NCBI GenBank assembly: GCA_947375135.1
Contig: CANCER010000013.1
Coordinates: forward strand, 30,974 to 94,973
Direction of reading: 5' to 3'
DNA: 64,000 bases
DNA from: Comamonadaceae bacterium
GTDB lineage: Bacteria > Pseudomonadota > Gammaproteobacteria > Burkholderiales > Burkholderiaceae_C
The position numbers were made by a program, and so were the translations under genes. This document shows positions 55,379 to 64,000 of the stretch, in pieces. Every line of letters begins with the position of its first letter. Position 1 is the first letter of the stretch. The notes under the pieces were generated by a model. It worked only from the letters and a program-made list of their open reading frames with translations. It searched no databases and was not told the DNA's origin.

Positions 55379-55798
55379 ATGCATATCGCCGCCCCCGCCC
55401 CCTCTACCCCCCCCTCACCTGCCGTACAACTCAGCCGCTGGCTGGCTGTGAGCAGCCTCATCACCCTGATTATTCTGGGCCTGGCCTGGGAGTTGTGGCT
55501 CAGTCCGCTGCGCCCCGGTGGCTCCTGGCTGGCGCTGAAAGTGCTGCCGCTGTGCATCCCGATTGGCGGCTTGCTCAAGAACAAGATGTACACCTACCGC
55601 TGGGTCAGCCTGGTGGTGTGGCTGTATTTCATCGAGGGCGTGGTACGTGCCTGGGGCGACCGCGCCCCCGGCAACTACCTGGCCCTGCTGGAAGTGGCCT
55701 TGTGCCTGAGCCTGTTCGGTGCCTGCCTGCTGCATATCCGCACGCGCCAGCGCAGCGCGGCAGCGGCTGGGCCTGCTGCACCCGCACCCCTTGCCTGA
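55379..55798 (+). CDS. DUF2069 domain-containing membrane protein
   Basis: A 139-residue protein with about four membrane segments (residues 20-45, 55-70, 75-95, 100-120), matching the DUF2069 family (LKVLPLCIPIGGLLKNKMYTYRWVSL). Function unknown. Alanine-rich ends lie outside the membrane part. It ends 13 bases before the flavoprotein gene. Confidence 0.85.
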   Translation: MHIAAPAPSTPPSPAVQLSRWLAVSSLITLIILGLAWELWLSPLRPGGSWLALKVLPLCIPIGGLLKNKMYTYRWVSLVVWLYFIEGVVRAWGDRAPGNYLALLEVALCLSLFGACLLHIRTRQRSAAAAGPAAPAPLA

Positions 55799-55811
55799 TT
55801 CCCCGTACCCC

Positions 55812-57239
55812 ATGCATCCCAACGAACTTTCAGTCTTCCTGCAAACCCTGCAAACCATCGTGGGCACCGCCCATGTGCTGAGCGAGGGCGACCTGAGCGC
55901 CTGGGAGCTGGACTGGCGCAAGCGCGAGCAGGGCAAGGCATTGGCCGTGGTGCGCCCTGCCAGCACCGACGAGGTAGCGCGCGTGGTGCAAGCCTGTGCC
56001 GCTGCGCAGGTGAGCCTGGTGCCGCAAGGCGGCAACACGGGCATGGTGGTGGGCTCTACGCCGGACGCCAGTGGCACCCAGGTGGTGCTGAGCCTGGCGC
56101 GCATGAACCGCATCCGCCAACTGGACGCCGCCAACCTCACCGTCACCGTGGAAGCCGGCTGCGTGCTGCAAACCCTGCAGGAGGCCTGCGAAGCGGCGGG
56201 CTTTTTGTATCCCTTGAGCATGGCCTCCGAGGGCAGCTGCACGGTGGGCGGCAACCTGGGCACCAACGCCGGCGGCACGCAGGTGGTGCGCTATGGCAAT
56301 ACGCGCGAGCTGTGCCTGGGCCTGGAAGTGGTGACGGCGGCAGGCGAGGTCTGGAATGGCCTCTCCGGCCTGCGCAAGGACAACACCGGCTATGACCTGC
56401 GCCACCTGTTCATCGGCTCGGAAGGCACGCTGGGCGTGATCACTGCGGCCACCATGAAGCTGTTCCCCAGCCCCAAGTCCATGATGACGGCCTATGCCTC
56501 GGTGCCCTCTCTGGACGCTGCCGTGGAACTGCTGGGCCTGGCACACCAGAAGCTCAGTTCCGGCCTGACCGGCTTTGAAGTCATGGGTGCATTCGCCCTG
56601 CGCCTGGTGCGCAAGCATTTCCCGCAACAGCCTGTTCCCTTCGAGGGCGACGATCCGTTCTGCGTGGTGCTGGAAGTGTCGGACCACGACTCCGAAGCCC
56701 ATGCCCGCGCCCTGCTGGAAAGCCTGCTGGAAGAAGCCCTGCAGGACGGCTGCGTGCTGGATGCCGTCGTGGCCGAAAACCTGTCCCAGGCCCGCGCACT
56801 CTGGCACATCCGCGAGAGCATCCCGCTGGCGCAGGCGCAAGAAGGCCTGAACATCAAGCACGACATCTCGATTGCCGTATCGCGCATCCCCGACTTTGTA
56901 CGCGAGACGGATGCGGCCATTCAGGAAGCCTTCCCCGGCGCACGCATGGTGAACTACGGCCATCTGGGCGACGGCAATTTGCACTACAACGTGCAGGCGC
57001 CTGTGGGCGCGGATGCCGAGGCCTTTTTGCGCGCGCAGGAAAAGCCGATGAATGCGCTGGTTTATGCGCAGGTGGACCGCTTTAATGGCTCCATCTCGGC
57101 CGAACATGGCATTGGCAGCCTGAAGCGTGAAAAGCTGGCCGAGCACAAATCGCCCGTCGCCTTAGGGGTCATGCGCGCCATCAAACTGGCACTGGACCCC
57201 CACAATCTAATGAACCCCGGCCGCGTGCTGAAGCTTTGA
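55812..57239 (+). CDS. FAD-binding oxidoreductase, GlcD / D-2-hydroxyacid dehydrogenase type
   Basis: A 475-residue flavoprotein of the GlcD/D-lactate dehydrogenase group. The FAD domain has VRPASTDEVARVVQA, PQGGNTGMVVGS, GCVLQTLQEACEAAGF and GTNAGGTQVVRYGNTREL. The C-terminal substrate half has YGHLGDGNLHYNVQ and SAEHGIGSLKREKLAEH (metal/substrate histidines), then DPHNLMNPGRVL. The start at MHPNEL is chosen over an upstream in-frame ATG lying inside the DUF2069 gene. D-lactate, glycolate or D-2-hydroxyglutarate are all possible substrates. Confidence 0.9.
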   Translation: MHPNELSVFLQTLQTIVGTAHVLSEGDLSAWELDWRKREQGKALAVVRPASTDEVARVVQACAAAQVSLVPQGGNTGMVVGSTPDASGTQVVLSLARMNRIRQLDAANLTVTVEAGCVLQTLQEACEAAGFLYPLSMASEGSCTVGGNLGTNAGGTQVVRYGNTRELCLGLEVVTAAGEVWNGLSGLRKDNTGYDLRHLFIGSEGTLGVITAATMKLFPSPKSMMTAYASVPSLDAAVELLGLAHQKLSSGLTGFEVMGAFALRLVRKHFPQQPVPFEGDDPFCVVLEVSDHDSEAHARALLESLLEEALQDGCVLDAVVAENLSQARALWHIRESIPLAQAQEGLNIKHDISIAVSRIPDFVRETDAAIQEAFPGARMVNYGHLGDGNLHYNVQAPVGADAEAFLRAQEKPMNALVYAQVDRFNGSISAEHGIGSLKREKLAEHKSPVALGVMRAIKLALDPHNLMNPGRVLKL

Positions 57240-57250
57240 TGGACTGAGGC

Positions 57251-57338
57251 GTCTGGGGCGCAGAGCGGCCTGCTCCGTGTCCCCCGACCGCTGCGCGGTC
57301 TCCTCCTTTGCCTGCGCAGTCCGCACTGCGCCCCAGAC
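57251..57338. repeat. Long palindrome upstream of thyA
   Basis: GTCTGGGGCGCAG (57251-57263) and CTGCGCCCCAGAC (57326-57338) are perfect inverted copies; the match extends to about 18 base pairs with one mismatch. The inner 50 bases contain further short stems (GACCGCTGCGCGGTC). No T run follows, so it is more likely a dispersed element or RNA-stability hairpin than a terminator. Confidence 0.75.
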
Positions 57339-57389
57339 TTCTGGCATTTGCAACGAAAATACCAAAATTCTCTAAACAGCCCTACCGCT

Positions 57390-58235
57390 ATGACCAGCCC
57401 GCAAGCAACCCGCCCCGTGCGCTCCCAGTACGAAGATTTCATGCGCCATGTCTACACGACCGGCGTGAACAAGGCCGACCGCACCGGCACCGGCACGCGC
57501 AGCGCCTTTGGCTACCAGATGCGCTTTGATCTGAACGAAGGTTTTCCGCTGGTGACCACCAAGAAGGTGCACCTGCGCTCCATCATCCAGGAGCTGCTGT
57601 GGTTCCTCACCGGCTCGAGCAGCAACCACTGGCTCAACGAGCGGGGCGTGAGCATCTGGGACGAATGGGCCAGGCCCGACGGCGAACTCGGCCCGGTCTA
57701 CGGCGTGCAGTGGCGCAGCTGGCCTACACCGGAGGGCGGCCATATCGACCAGATCACCGAGCTGGTGAACACGCTCAAGACCAACCCCGATTCGCGCCGC
57801 ATGATCGTCAGCGCCTGGAATGTGGCCGATCTGTCCAAGATGGCACTCATGCCCTGCCATGCCTTCTTCCAGTTTTATGTGGCGCCAAGCACTGAGCCGG
57901 GTGGCAAGGGGCGTTTGAGCTGCCAGCTCTACCAGCGCAGCGCCGACATCTTTCTGGGCGTGCCCTTCAACATTGCGTCCTACGCGCTGCTGACCCACAT
58001 GCTGGCGCAGCAATGTGACCTGGAGGTGGGCGACTTCATCTGGACGGGGGGCGACTGCCACATTTACAGCAACCACCACGCCCAGGTGGAAGAGCAGCTG
58101 AGCCGCGCGCCCTACCCTTACCCCACGCTGCATATCAAGCGCCAGCCGGCATCGATCTTCGACTACCAGTTAGAAGACTTCGAGGTGCTGGACTACCAGT
58201 GCCACGCGGCCATCAAGGCCCCCGTGGCGGTGTAG
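57390..58235 (+). CDS. thyA: Thymidylate synthase
   Basis: Converts dUMP to dTMP with methylenetetrahydrofolate; 281 residues. The active cysteine is Cys156 in [14 protein letters not shown]. Other signatures are [58 protein letters not shown] and DCHIYSNH. The start at MTSPQATRP is uncertain by a few residues. It is followed by folA after 7 bases, matching the need to recycle dihydrofolate. Confidence 0.97.
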   Translation: MTSPQATRPVRSQYEDFMRHVYTTGVNKADRTGTGTRSAFGYQMRFDLNEGFPLVTTKKVHLRSIIQELLWFLTGSSSNHWLNERGVSIWDEWARPDGELGPVYGVQWRSWPTPEGGHIDQITELVNTLKTNPDSRRMIVSAWNVADLSKMALMPCHAFFQFYVAPSTEPGGKGRLSCQLYQRSADIFLGVPFNIASYALLTHMLAQQCDLEVGDFIWTGGDCHIYSNHHAQVEEQLSRAPYPYPTLHIKRQPASIFDYQLEDFEVLDYQCHAAIKAPVAV

Positions 58236-58242
58236 GCAAGCC

Positions 58243-58734
58243 ATGCCACTGAACCTGATATTTGCGCGCAGCCGCAACGGCGTGATTGGCAAGGACGGCG
58301 CCCTGCCCTGGCATCTGCCGGAGGACCTGGCGCACTTCAAGCGCATGACACTGGGCTGCCCGGTCATCATGGGGCGCAAGACATGGGACTCGTTGCCGCC
58401 TAAGTTCCGCCCGCTGCCCGGACGCGCCAATGTGGTCGTGACGCGGCAAACCGACTGGCAGGAGGCGGGCGCACTGCGCGCCGGTTCGCTCCAGCAGGCC
58501 ATTGCGTTGTGCTGCGATGCAGCCGATGTCTGGGTGATTGGCGGCGCACAGCTGTATGCCCTGGCCGAGCCGCTGGCGCGTACGGCTGTCATCACCGAAA
58601 TAGATAATGTCTTCGAGGGCGATGCCTTTGCACCCACCTTCGGCCCGGCGTGGCAGGAAACCGCGCGGGAAGAACACATGACAGCCACGGGGCTGCATTA
58701 CCGTTTCATTACTTTAATACAGGTAGGAGTTTGA
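58243..58734 (+). CDS. folA: Dihydrofolate reductase
   Basis: Reduces dihydrofolate to tetrahydrofolate; 163 residues. Motifs are LIFARSRNGVIGKDGALPWHLPEDL, VIMGRKTWDSLP, LPGRANVVVTR and VWVIGGAQLYALAEPLA. It follows thyA closely as one operon and is followed by the DUF4337 gene 3 bases later. Confidence 0.96.
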   Translation: MPLNLIFARSRNGVIGKDGALPWHLPEDLAHFKRMTLGCPVIMGRKTWDSLPPKFRPLPGRANVVVTRQTDWQEAGALRAGSLQQAIALCCDAADVWVIGGAQLYALAEPLARTAVITEIDNVFEGDAFAPTFGPAWQETAREEHMTATGLHYRFITLIQVGV

Positions 58735-58737
58735 ACT

Positions 58738-59319
58738 ATGTCTGCAGATGGATTTCACGTACACGGCCCGCATGACCACGAGATAGAGCACGCCCAGCAG
58801 GGCGGCCACGGCAGCGGCGGCATGATCAACCAGATCGCCATGTTCACCGCCATCATCGCCACGGTGGGCGCCGTGTTTTCCTACATGGGCGGCGCGACGC
58901 AAGCCAATGCCGGCCTGTATAAAAACAATGCCGCGATCAAGAAGACTGAGGCTTCCAACCAGTGGAATTTTTACCAATCCAAGAGCACCAAGCAGGCGCT
59001 GGCTGAGCTGGCGCGCGACCTGGCGCCCGAAGCCAAGCAAGCCGCTTACCTGGCCAAAATTGAGCGGTACGACAAGGAAAAAGGCGACATCAAACTGGTG
59101 GCCGAGAAAATGGAGAGCGAAGCCACCGCATGGGAGCACCAGAGCGATGAGCAAATGCACCAGCACCACCGCTGGGCCCAGGCCACCACCGTGCTGCAGG
59201 TGGCGATTGCGCTGGCTGCCATCGCCCTGCTGACCAAGAAGAAGTGGCTGGAATACGCCATGTTTGGCGCAGGTGGAGTGGGCATCGTGGTGGGTGGCCT
59301 CGCAGCCCTGCACATTTAA
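58738..59319 (+). CDS. DUF4337 domain-containing protein
   Basis: A 193-residue protein with one hydrophobic segment near residues 30-50, a charged coiled-coil middle (about 60-135), and two C-terminal hydrophobic segments (about 143-160 and 170-192). The N-terminus is histidine-rich (HVHGPHDHEIEH). This is the DUF4337 layout; function unknown. It is 3 bases after folA and likely co-transcribed. AGGAG precedes its ATG. Confidence 0.85.
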   Translation: MSADGFHVHGPHDHEIEHAQQGGHGSGGMINQIAMFTAIIATVGAVFSYMGGATQANAGLYKNNAAIKKTEASNQWNFYQSKSTKQALAELARDLAPEAKQAAYLAKIERYDKEKGDIKLVAEKMESEATAWEHQSDEQMHQHHRWAQATTVLQVAIALAAIALLTKKKWLEYAMFGAGGVGIVVGGLAALHI

Positions 59320-59328
59320 GCCCGGCGT

Positions 59329-61149
59329 TTAGTTCACCCGCCGGATGCGTCCCATCTGCGGCGGCGGCAGGATGCCTTTAAGGCGGAAATACAGCTTGGC
59401 CACCACCAGGTCGTTTTCGCCCTCCTGCATATTGCGGCCCTGCTTGAAAACGCTGAGGGCATCGCCGCCGGAGGCCATGAAGCTGTTGACCGTCACACGG
59501 TAGCTTTGCTCCATAGAAATGGGCTCACCATGCAGCCGCATGGAGCCCGGCACCACGCGCTGACCCCGGCCGGGCGCTGCGCCCTCGGGCTGGCTGGCAT
59601 CCCAGGTGTAGCTGAATCCATTCGACACCGGCAGGATGCGTCCGCCAGCGGGTTGCGGCCGCTCCCACTGCTGCTCCAGCAGGCGCAGCAGTTGCGCACC
59701 GGTCAGGTCCATGCTGACCAGGTTGTTGTTGAAGGGCAGCACGCTGAACAACTGCCCGAAGGTGAGCGCCAGGTTGGGTAAATCGCTGCGCAGCCCGCCC
59801 GGATTGGTAAACGCGATCTGCGCCGGCTTGTCGCCATAACTGGTGTCCGAGGTACCGGTCAGAAAGGCATCGGCAATCACCGCGCCCAGGGTGCTTTCAC
59901 CGGCCACGTTGGCGCGCCGGTCCAGCGGCAGGGTGAGCCTGCCCACTTCCATCTCCGACAGCGGCGCAGTCAAGTCGCCATAGCGCCGCACGATCTGCTC
60001 CACCGCCGGGTCGGGCAACAGCGCCTTGGCACCCTGCGGCAGGGGCAAGAGATTGCCGTTGGCGTCCTTCACCACCGCACCGTTGAATACCACGACGTTG
60101 TTGGCGTCCTTGGCCAACACCTTGCGGGCCTGCGGGTCGATCTGTAGATCAATCAGCGTCAGCAGCCGGCCATAAAAGCCGGTTTGCGTGACCAGCTTGC
60201 CGTCCGGGCGAACGCACACATATTCCTGGTGCGTGTGGCCGCTGACCACCACGTCCACGGCACTGTCAAAGGCATCGGCCAGCGCCAGAATCGGGCCACT
60301 GAAATCCGGGCAGGTTTTGTCCTGCACGGTGCGCGCGCTGGTCTGCCCGCCCTGGTGAATCAGCACCACCACGGCGGCGGCTCCCTGGGCCTTGAGTTGC
60401 GGCGCCAGCCGGTTGACGGTGGCTACCTCACTCAGGAATTGCAGGCCCACCACACCGGCCGGTGTCACTACCGAGGGCGTGGCACGCAAAGTCAGGCCGA
60501 TAAAACCGATCTTCACGCCGCCCACCTCACGCAGCGCCGTGGCGGGAAACAGGGTGTTGCCGCTGGCGGTGTCCAGCACATTGGCGGCCAGGTACTGGAA
60601 CCTCGCTCCGGCAAAGCTGCCGGCGTTCATGCAGGTGTCCACGCCCATCACGCCGCTGGCACCATCGGCCGTGCGCGGATAGCAGCCGCCCCTTTGCAGA
60701 CGCAGCAGCTCGGTACGGCCCTTGTCGAATTCGTGGTTACCCACGCTGGAGACATCCAGCCCGATCTGGTTCAGCACCTCAATCGTCGGCTCATCATGGA
60801 ACAGGCCGGAGGCCAGCGGCGTGGCACCCACCAGGTCCCCCGCGCCTACCACCAGCGTGTGGCCGGGGTTGCGGCCTTTGAGTTCGCCCACCAGGGTGGA
60901 GAGATACGCAGCACCGCCTGCAGACACCCGCGCTCCATTGGCATTGGCGGCGTCCGGCATCAACAGGCTGCCAGCGGGTGGCTGGATGTTGCCGTGGAAG
61001 TCGTTGAGGGCGATCAGCGAGATGCGCACCGATTCGGCCGCTTGCAAGGGCGCAGCCATACCCAGTGCCAGCAACAGCACCCCTGCCGCACCGGCGCGGA
61101 CAAGGGACACCGCAGCCGCTGGAAGGCGCCTGGAAATGGGCGGGAACAT
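59329..61149 (-). CDS. Bifunctional UDP-sugar hydrolase/5'-nucleotidase family protein
   Basis: Periplasmic metallophosphoesterase of 606 residues (from MFPPISRR; GAGGTG lies 9 bases upstream; GTG at 61161 and ATG at 61155 are alternatives). A signal peptide ends near APLQAAE. Metal-binding motifs are ALNDFHGN, GAGDLVGATP, SVGNHEFDKG and VSGHTHQEYVC. The C-terminal 5'-nucleotidase domain has AFTNPGGLRSDL and FNNNLVSMDLTGAQL. It probably hydrolyses extracellular nucleotides to recover phosphate and nucleosides. Divergent from xth. Confidence 0.92.
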   Translation of the reverse strand: MFPPISRRLPAAAVSLVRAGAAGVLLLALGMAAPLQAAESVRISLIALNDFHGNIQPPAGSLLMPDAANANGARVSAGGAAYLSTLVGELKGRNPGHTLVVGAGDLVGATPLASGLFHDEPTIEVLNQIGLDVSSVGNHEFDKGRTELLRLQRGGCYPRTADGASGVMGVDTCMNAGSFAGARFQYLAANVLDTASGNTLFPATALREVGGVKIGFIGLTLRATPSVVTPAGVVGLQFLSEVATVNRLAPQLKAQGAAAVVVLIHQGGQTSARTVQDKTCPDFSGPILALADAFDSAVDVVVSGHTHQEYVCVRPDGKLVTQTGFYGRLLTLIDLQIDPQARKVLAKDANNVVVFNGAVVKDANGNLLPLPQGAKALLPDPAVEQIVRRYGDLTAPLSEMEVGRLTLPLDRRANVAGESTLGAVIADAFLTGTSDTSYGDKPAQIAFTNPGGLRSDLPNLALTFGQLFSVLPFNNNLVSMDLTGAQLLRLLEQQWERPQPAGGRILPVSNGFSYTWDASQPEGAAPGRGQRVVPGSMRLHGEPISMEQSYRVTVNSFMASGGDALSVFKQGRNMQEGENDLVVAKLYFRLKGILPPPQMGRIRRVN

Positions 61150-61244
61150 GATCATCAACACCTCGGGCTTGTGGGCACAATGGATCGACTATAGTGCCGC
61201 AGCATGGCAATCCGCGTCCCCCTCCTACCGACTCAAAACAAACC

Positions 61245-62024
61245 ATGAAATACGCCACCTGGAACGTGAACTCCCTGAGCGTGCGCCTGCCGCAGGTGCT
61301 GGACTGGCTCATCTCCAACCCGGTCGATGTGCTGGTGCTGCAGGAACTGAAACTGACGGACGACAAGTTTCCGTTCGATGCCTTTACCCAGGCCGGTTAC
61401 CACGCCCAGTGCTTCGGTCAGAAGACCTACAACGGTGTGGCACTCTTAAGCCGCACGCCCGCTGCGGACGTGGTGAAAAACATCCCTGGCTTTGACGACG
61501 ACATGGCGCGCGTGATCACCGGCACCGTAGGCGTGGGTGAGCACAGTGTGCGTGTGGTGGGCGCCTATTTCCCTAACGGGCAGGAGCCCGGCAGCGACAA
61601 GTTTGAGTACAAGATGGAGTGGCTCAAGGGCCTGCGCAGCTGGTTGAAAGAAGAGTTGGTGGCGCACCCGCGCCTGCTGCTGATTGGCGACTACAACATC
61701 ACCTTTGACGATCTGGATGTGTGGGATCCGGAGGGCATGCGCGACCAGATCCATTGCACCGACGAAGAGCGCTACCACCTGAACGCCCTGATCGCCCTGG
61801 GCCTGACCGACAGCTTGCGGCTGTTCCCGCAGCCGCCCAAGAGCTATAGCTGGTGGGACTACCGCGATGCGGGCTTCCGGCGCAACCGCGGCATGCGCAT
61901 TGACCACATTCTGGTGAGCAATGCGCTCACGCCGCAGGTGACGTCCTGCGTGATCGACAAGACCCCGCGCAAGAACGAGCGCCCCAGCGACCACGCTCCA
62001 GTGGTCGTGGAGATTGCTTCGTAG
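61245..62024 (+). CDS. xth: Exodeoxyribonuclease III
   Basis: AP endonuclease and 3' exonuclease for base-excision repair; 259 residues starting MKYATWNVNSLSVRLPQVLDWL. Catalytic motifs are LVLQELKL, VGAYFPNGQ, LIGDYNI, RNRGMRIDHILVS and ERPSDHAPVVVEI (final histidine). An in-frame ATG at 61194 would add 17 residues with no family match. Confidence 0.95.
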   Translation: MKYATWNVNSLSVRLPQVLDWLISNPVDVLVLQELKLTDDKFPFDAFTQAGYHAQCFGQKTYNGVALLSRTPAADVVKNIPGFDDDMARVITGTVGVGEHSVRVVGAYFPNGQEPGSDKFEYKMEWLKGLRSWLKEELVAHPRLLLIGDYNITFDDLDVWDPEGMRDQIHCTDEERYHLNALIALGLTDSLRLFPQPPKSYSWWDYRDAGFRRNRGMRIDHILVSNALTPQVTSCVIDKTPRKNERPSDHAPVVVEIAS

Positions 62025-62057
62025 CTCCCACGCTCCCCGCGGCAGGACGCGATCGGC

Positions 62058-63581
62058 TCACTCCAGCCCCAACTCCTGAATCTTGCGGGTGATCGTGTTG
62101 CGGCCAATGCCCAGTTTGTGGGCCGCCTCGATGCGACGGCCCTTGGTGCTGGCCAGGGCGGCCAGGATCAGGCGCGACTCGAAGCGCTTGGTCAGCACAT
62201 CCCACACCTCCAGACTGCCGGAGGCCAGCAGCGCGATGGCTTCGCCTTCCAGTCCGTGTTCCCATTCCTGCAGGTTGCTTGAGAAGGCGGAAGAACCCAC
62301 CGCCACTGCTTCAGGAAAGTAGGGCAAGGGCGCAGCGGGGGCCGAAGTGACTGCTTCCGCAGGCACGGGCACAGACGCAGGCGGTGCGGCCTGCTGGGGC
62401 TGGGCGGCATCGCTGCGGGAAACCCCGATTTCAGGCGGCAAGTCCTTGGGTTCAATCAGCTGCGCGGGCGCCATGACGGTCAGCCAGTGGCACAGATTTT
62501 CCAGCTGCCGCACGTTGCCGGGGAAGGCAAAGCCCTCCAGCCAAACCAGGGCCGCGTCGGATATGCGCTTGGGCTCCACACCCAACTGTTGGGCGCTTTG
62601 TTGCAGGAAGTGGCGGGTCAGCATGGACACGTCTTCCTTGCGCTCGCGCAATGCGGGCAGGCGCAGGCGGATCACGTTCAGGCGGTGGAACAAGTCTTCC
62701 CGGAAGCCGCCGTCCTTGACGCGCTGCTCCAGGTCCTGGTGGGTGGCGGCAATCACGCGCACATTGGTCTTGACGGCACTGTGGCCGCCGACACGGTAGA
62801 AATGGCCGTCCGACAACACGCGCAAGAGGCGTGTCTGAAGTTCAAACGGCATGTCGCCAATTTCGTCCAGAAAGAGCGTGCCGCCATCGGCCTGCTCAAA
62901 GCGGCCGCGCCGCATGGTCTGGGCGCCGGTAAAGGCACCCCGCTCATGGCCGAACAACTCGCTCTCCAGCAAATCCTTGGGAATGGCTGCGGTGTTGATG
63001 GCCACAAACGGGCCACCCGCGCGCGGCGAGTGCTTGTGCAGCGCGCGCGCTACCAGTTCCTTGCCGGAGCCGGACTCGCCGGTAATCAGCACCGTGACAT
63101 TGCTTTGCGCCAGACGCCCGATGGCGCGGAACACGTCCTGCATGGCCGGTGCCTGGCCCAGCATCTCGGGCGCATCAGCGAGGAGTTCTTCGCTGACCTC
63201 TTCGCGCTGGCTTTCTTCCACCGCGCGGCGAATCAGCTCCACCGCCTTGGGCAGATCAAAGGGCTTGGGCAGGTACTCGAAAGCACCACCCTGAAAGGCA
63301 CTGACCGCGCTGTCCAGATCGGAAAAAGCGGTCATGATGATCACGGGTAGGGCCGGGTACTTGGCCTTGACCTTGTCCAGCAGTTCGAGGCCGGAGCCAC
63401 CCGGCATGCGAATGTCACTCACCAGAATTTGCGGGCCTTCATCGTCCGCAGCGGTGCTCAGCGCCGCCAGCACATCGCGCGAATTGGAAAAGCTGCGCGT
63501 GGGCAAATGTTCCCGCAGCAAAGCCTTCTCCAATACGAAGCGTATGGATTGGTCATCGTCAACGATCCAGATTGGCTTCAT
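62058..63581 (-). CDS. ntrC: Nitrogen regulation response regulator NtrC (NR I)
   Basis: Sigma-54 activator of nitrogen-limitation genes; 507 residues from MKPIWIVDDDQSIRF (an in-frame ATG at 63608 overlaps the ntrB stop and would add 9). The receiver domain (1 to about 120) has phosphorylation aspartate in LVSDIRMPGGSG. The AAA+ domain (about 140-380) has GESGSGKELVARALH, ESELFGHERGAFTGA (the sigma-54 loop) and GGTLFLDEIGDMP. A proline/alanine-rich linker leads to the Fis-type helix-turn-helix ending TRKIQELGLE. It converges with xth. Confidence 0.96.
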   Translation of the reverse strand: MKPIWIVDDDQSIRFVLEKALLREHLPTRSFSNSRDVLAALSTAADDEGPQILVSDIRMPGGSGLELLDKVKAKYPALPVIIMTAFSDLDSAVSAFQGGAFEYLPKPFDLPKAVELIRRAVEESQREEVSEELLADAPEMLGQAPAMQDVFRAIGRLAQSNVTVLITGESGSGKELVARALHKHSPRAGGPFVAINTAAIPKDLLESELFGHERGAFTGAQTMRRGRFEQADGGTLFLDEIGDMPFELQTRLLRVLSDGHFYRVGGHSAVKTNVRVIAATHQDLEQRVKDGGFREDLFHRLNVIRLRLPALRERKEDVSMLTRHFLQQSAQQLGVEPKRISDAALVWLEGFAFPGNVRQLENLCHWLTVMAPAQLIEPKDLPPEIGVSRSDAAQPQQAAPPASVPVPAEAVTSAPAAPLPYFPEAVAVGSSAFSSNLQEWEHGLEGEAIALLASGSLEVWDVLTKRFESRLILAALASTKGRRIEAAHKLGIGRNTITRKIQELGLE

Positions 63582-63607
63582 GGTCTTCTTATCCCTTGTC
63601 TCTGGCA

Positions 63608-64000
63608 TTACGGTAACGGAATCAGAATTTTGAAATCCGTACGGCCGGGCACGCTATCGACTTCGATCATGCCCTGGTGCTGCTGTACAAAGGTTTGCGC
63701 CAATGTCAGCCCCAGGCCGGAGCCACCATCTCTGCCCGACACCAGCGGGTAGAAAATGCGGTCCTTGATCGAATCTGGCACGCCAGGTCCGTTGTCAATG
63801 ACATGCAATTCCAATGCCAACCGGTAGCGCTGTTTGCCAAAAGTTATCTGGCGCATCACGCGGGTCTTGAAGGTGAGTTCCGCATCACCCGCGGCCATGC
63901 GGTCGCCCAGCGCCTGGGCCGCATTGTGGGCAATGTTGAGCACGGTCTGAATCAGCTGCTCGCGGTCACCGCGAAACTCGGGGATGGAGGTGTCGTAGTC
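63608..64000 (-). CDS. ntrB: Nitrogen regulation sensor kinase NtrB (NR II), 3' part only
   Basis: C-terminal 130 residues of the NtrB kinase; the 5' part is beyond the window. The frame is open to the edge (DYDTSIPEFRGDREQLIQTVL). The ATP-binding core has the N box NIAHNAAQALGD, the G1 box HVIDNGPGVPDSIKDRIFYPL and G2 SGRDGGSGLGLTLAQTFV. It is followed by ntrC at a TAATG junction, so the pair is an operon. Confidence 0.95.
   Translation of the reverse strand, partial: DYDTSIPEFRGDREQLIQTVLNIAHNAAQALGDRMAAGDAELTFKTRVMRQITFGKQRYRLALELHVIDNGPGVPDSIKDRIFYPLVSGRDGGSGLGLTLAQTFVQQHQGMIEVDSVPGRTDFKILIPLP

Noticed and set aside
57251..57338. Palindrome before thyA as a rho-independent terminator
   Set aside because: Stem is good but no T run follows on either strand, so I list it as a repeat instead.

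Overview
The window is about 64 kb of GC-rich chromosomal DNA carrying almost only core and lineage-typical genes. Gene content (dnaG-rpoD pair, a long lysine/alanine-rich N-terminus on RpoD, a fused PabB-PabC, etfBA with an acyl-CoA dehydrogenase, NtrB/NtrC, DUF4337, DUF2069) points to a betaproteobacterium of the Burkholderiales, most likely Comamonadaceae and possibly Rhodoferax-like. The family is a fairly safe inference; the genus is a guess. No rRNA, tRNA, CRISPR array, prophage or intact insertion sequence was recognised.

Layout. 1-5641: three-gene RND efflux operon (outer-membrane lipoprotein cut by the window edge, periplasmic adaptor, pump). 5818-11367: a four-PAS GGDEF-EAL c-di-GMP enzyme, then slyX, an AhpD-like protein and a gamma-glutamyltransferase. 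11384-17736: dnaG, rpoD (with a clear terminator) and a bifunctional pabBC with a TTG start. 17783-22617: HxlR-type regulator, FKBP isomerase, then the heat-shock set grpE-dnaK-dnaJ with a good sigma-32 promoter and two terminators. 22631-26021: beta-CASP metallohydrolase, a solitary VapB-like antitoxin next to a broken VapC, trhO and a glutathione-transferase-like gene. 26105-30624 (minus): etfBA, acyl-CoA dehydrogenase and nitronate monooxygenase, with an internal terminator and a palindrome at the promoter. 30781-33005 (minus): HDAC-like deacetylase and MscS channel, overlapping by one base.

33046-38571 is a MoxR / DUF58 / TgpA-type transglutaminase / lytic transglycosylase cluster, interrupted between moxR and DUF58 by a large inverted repeat. 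38637-39493 holds two small genes (a TIGR02450-like protein and an orphan HicA) and a duplicated fragment of the mltB 3' end. 39509-48220 holds the parts of a poorly characterised peptide-ligation system (alpha-E protein, circularly permuted ATP-grasp enzyme, a 1207-residue transglutaminase-DUF2126 protein) with comEC between them. This is the best candidate for an incompletely described system here.

48308-50986 is a decayed tetronate-utilisation locus: LysR and OtnC fossils that abut at a deletion point, followed by an intact OtnI-like isomerase and an SDR. 51187-55358 (minus): YihY and a CheB-CheR-PAS hybrid lacking a kinase domain, with overlapping start and stop. 55379-59319: DUF2069, a GlcD-like flavoprotein, a long palindrome, thyA-folA and DUF4337. 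59329-64000: a 5'-nucleotidase, exodeoxyribonuclease III, NtrC and the 3' part of NtrB, cut by the window edge.

All assignments come from reading the sequence; no database search or structure prediction was run.
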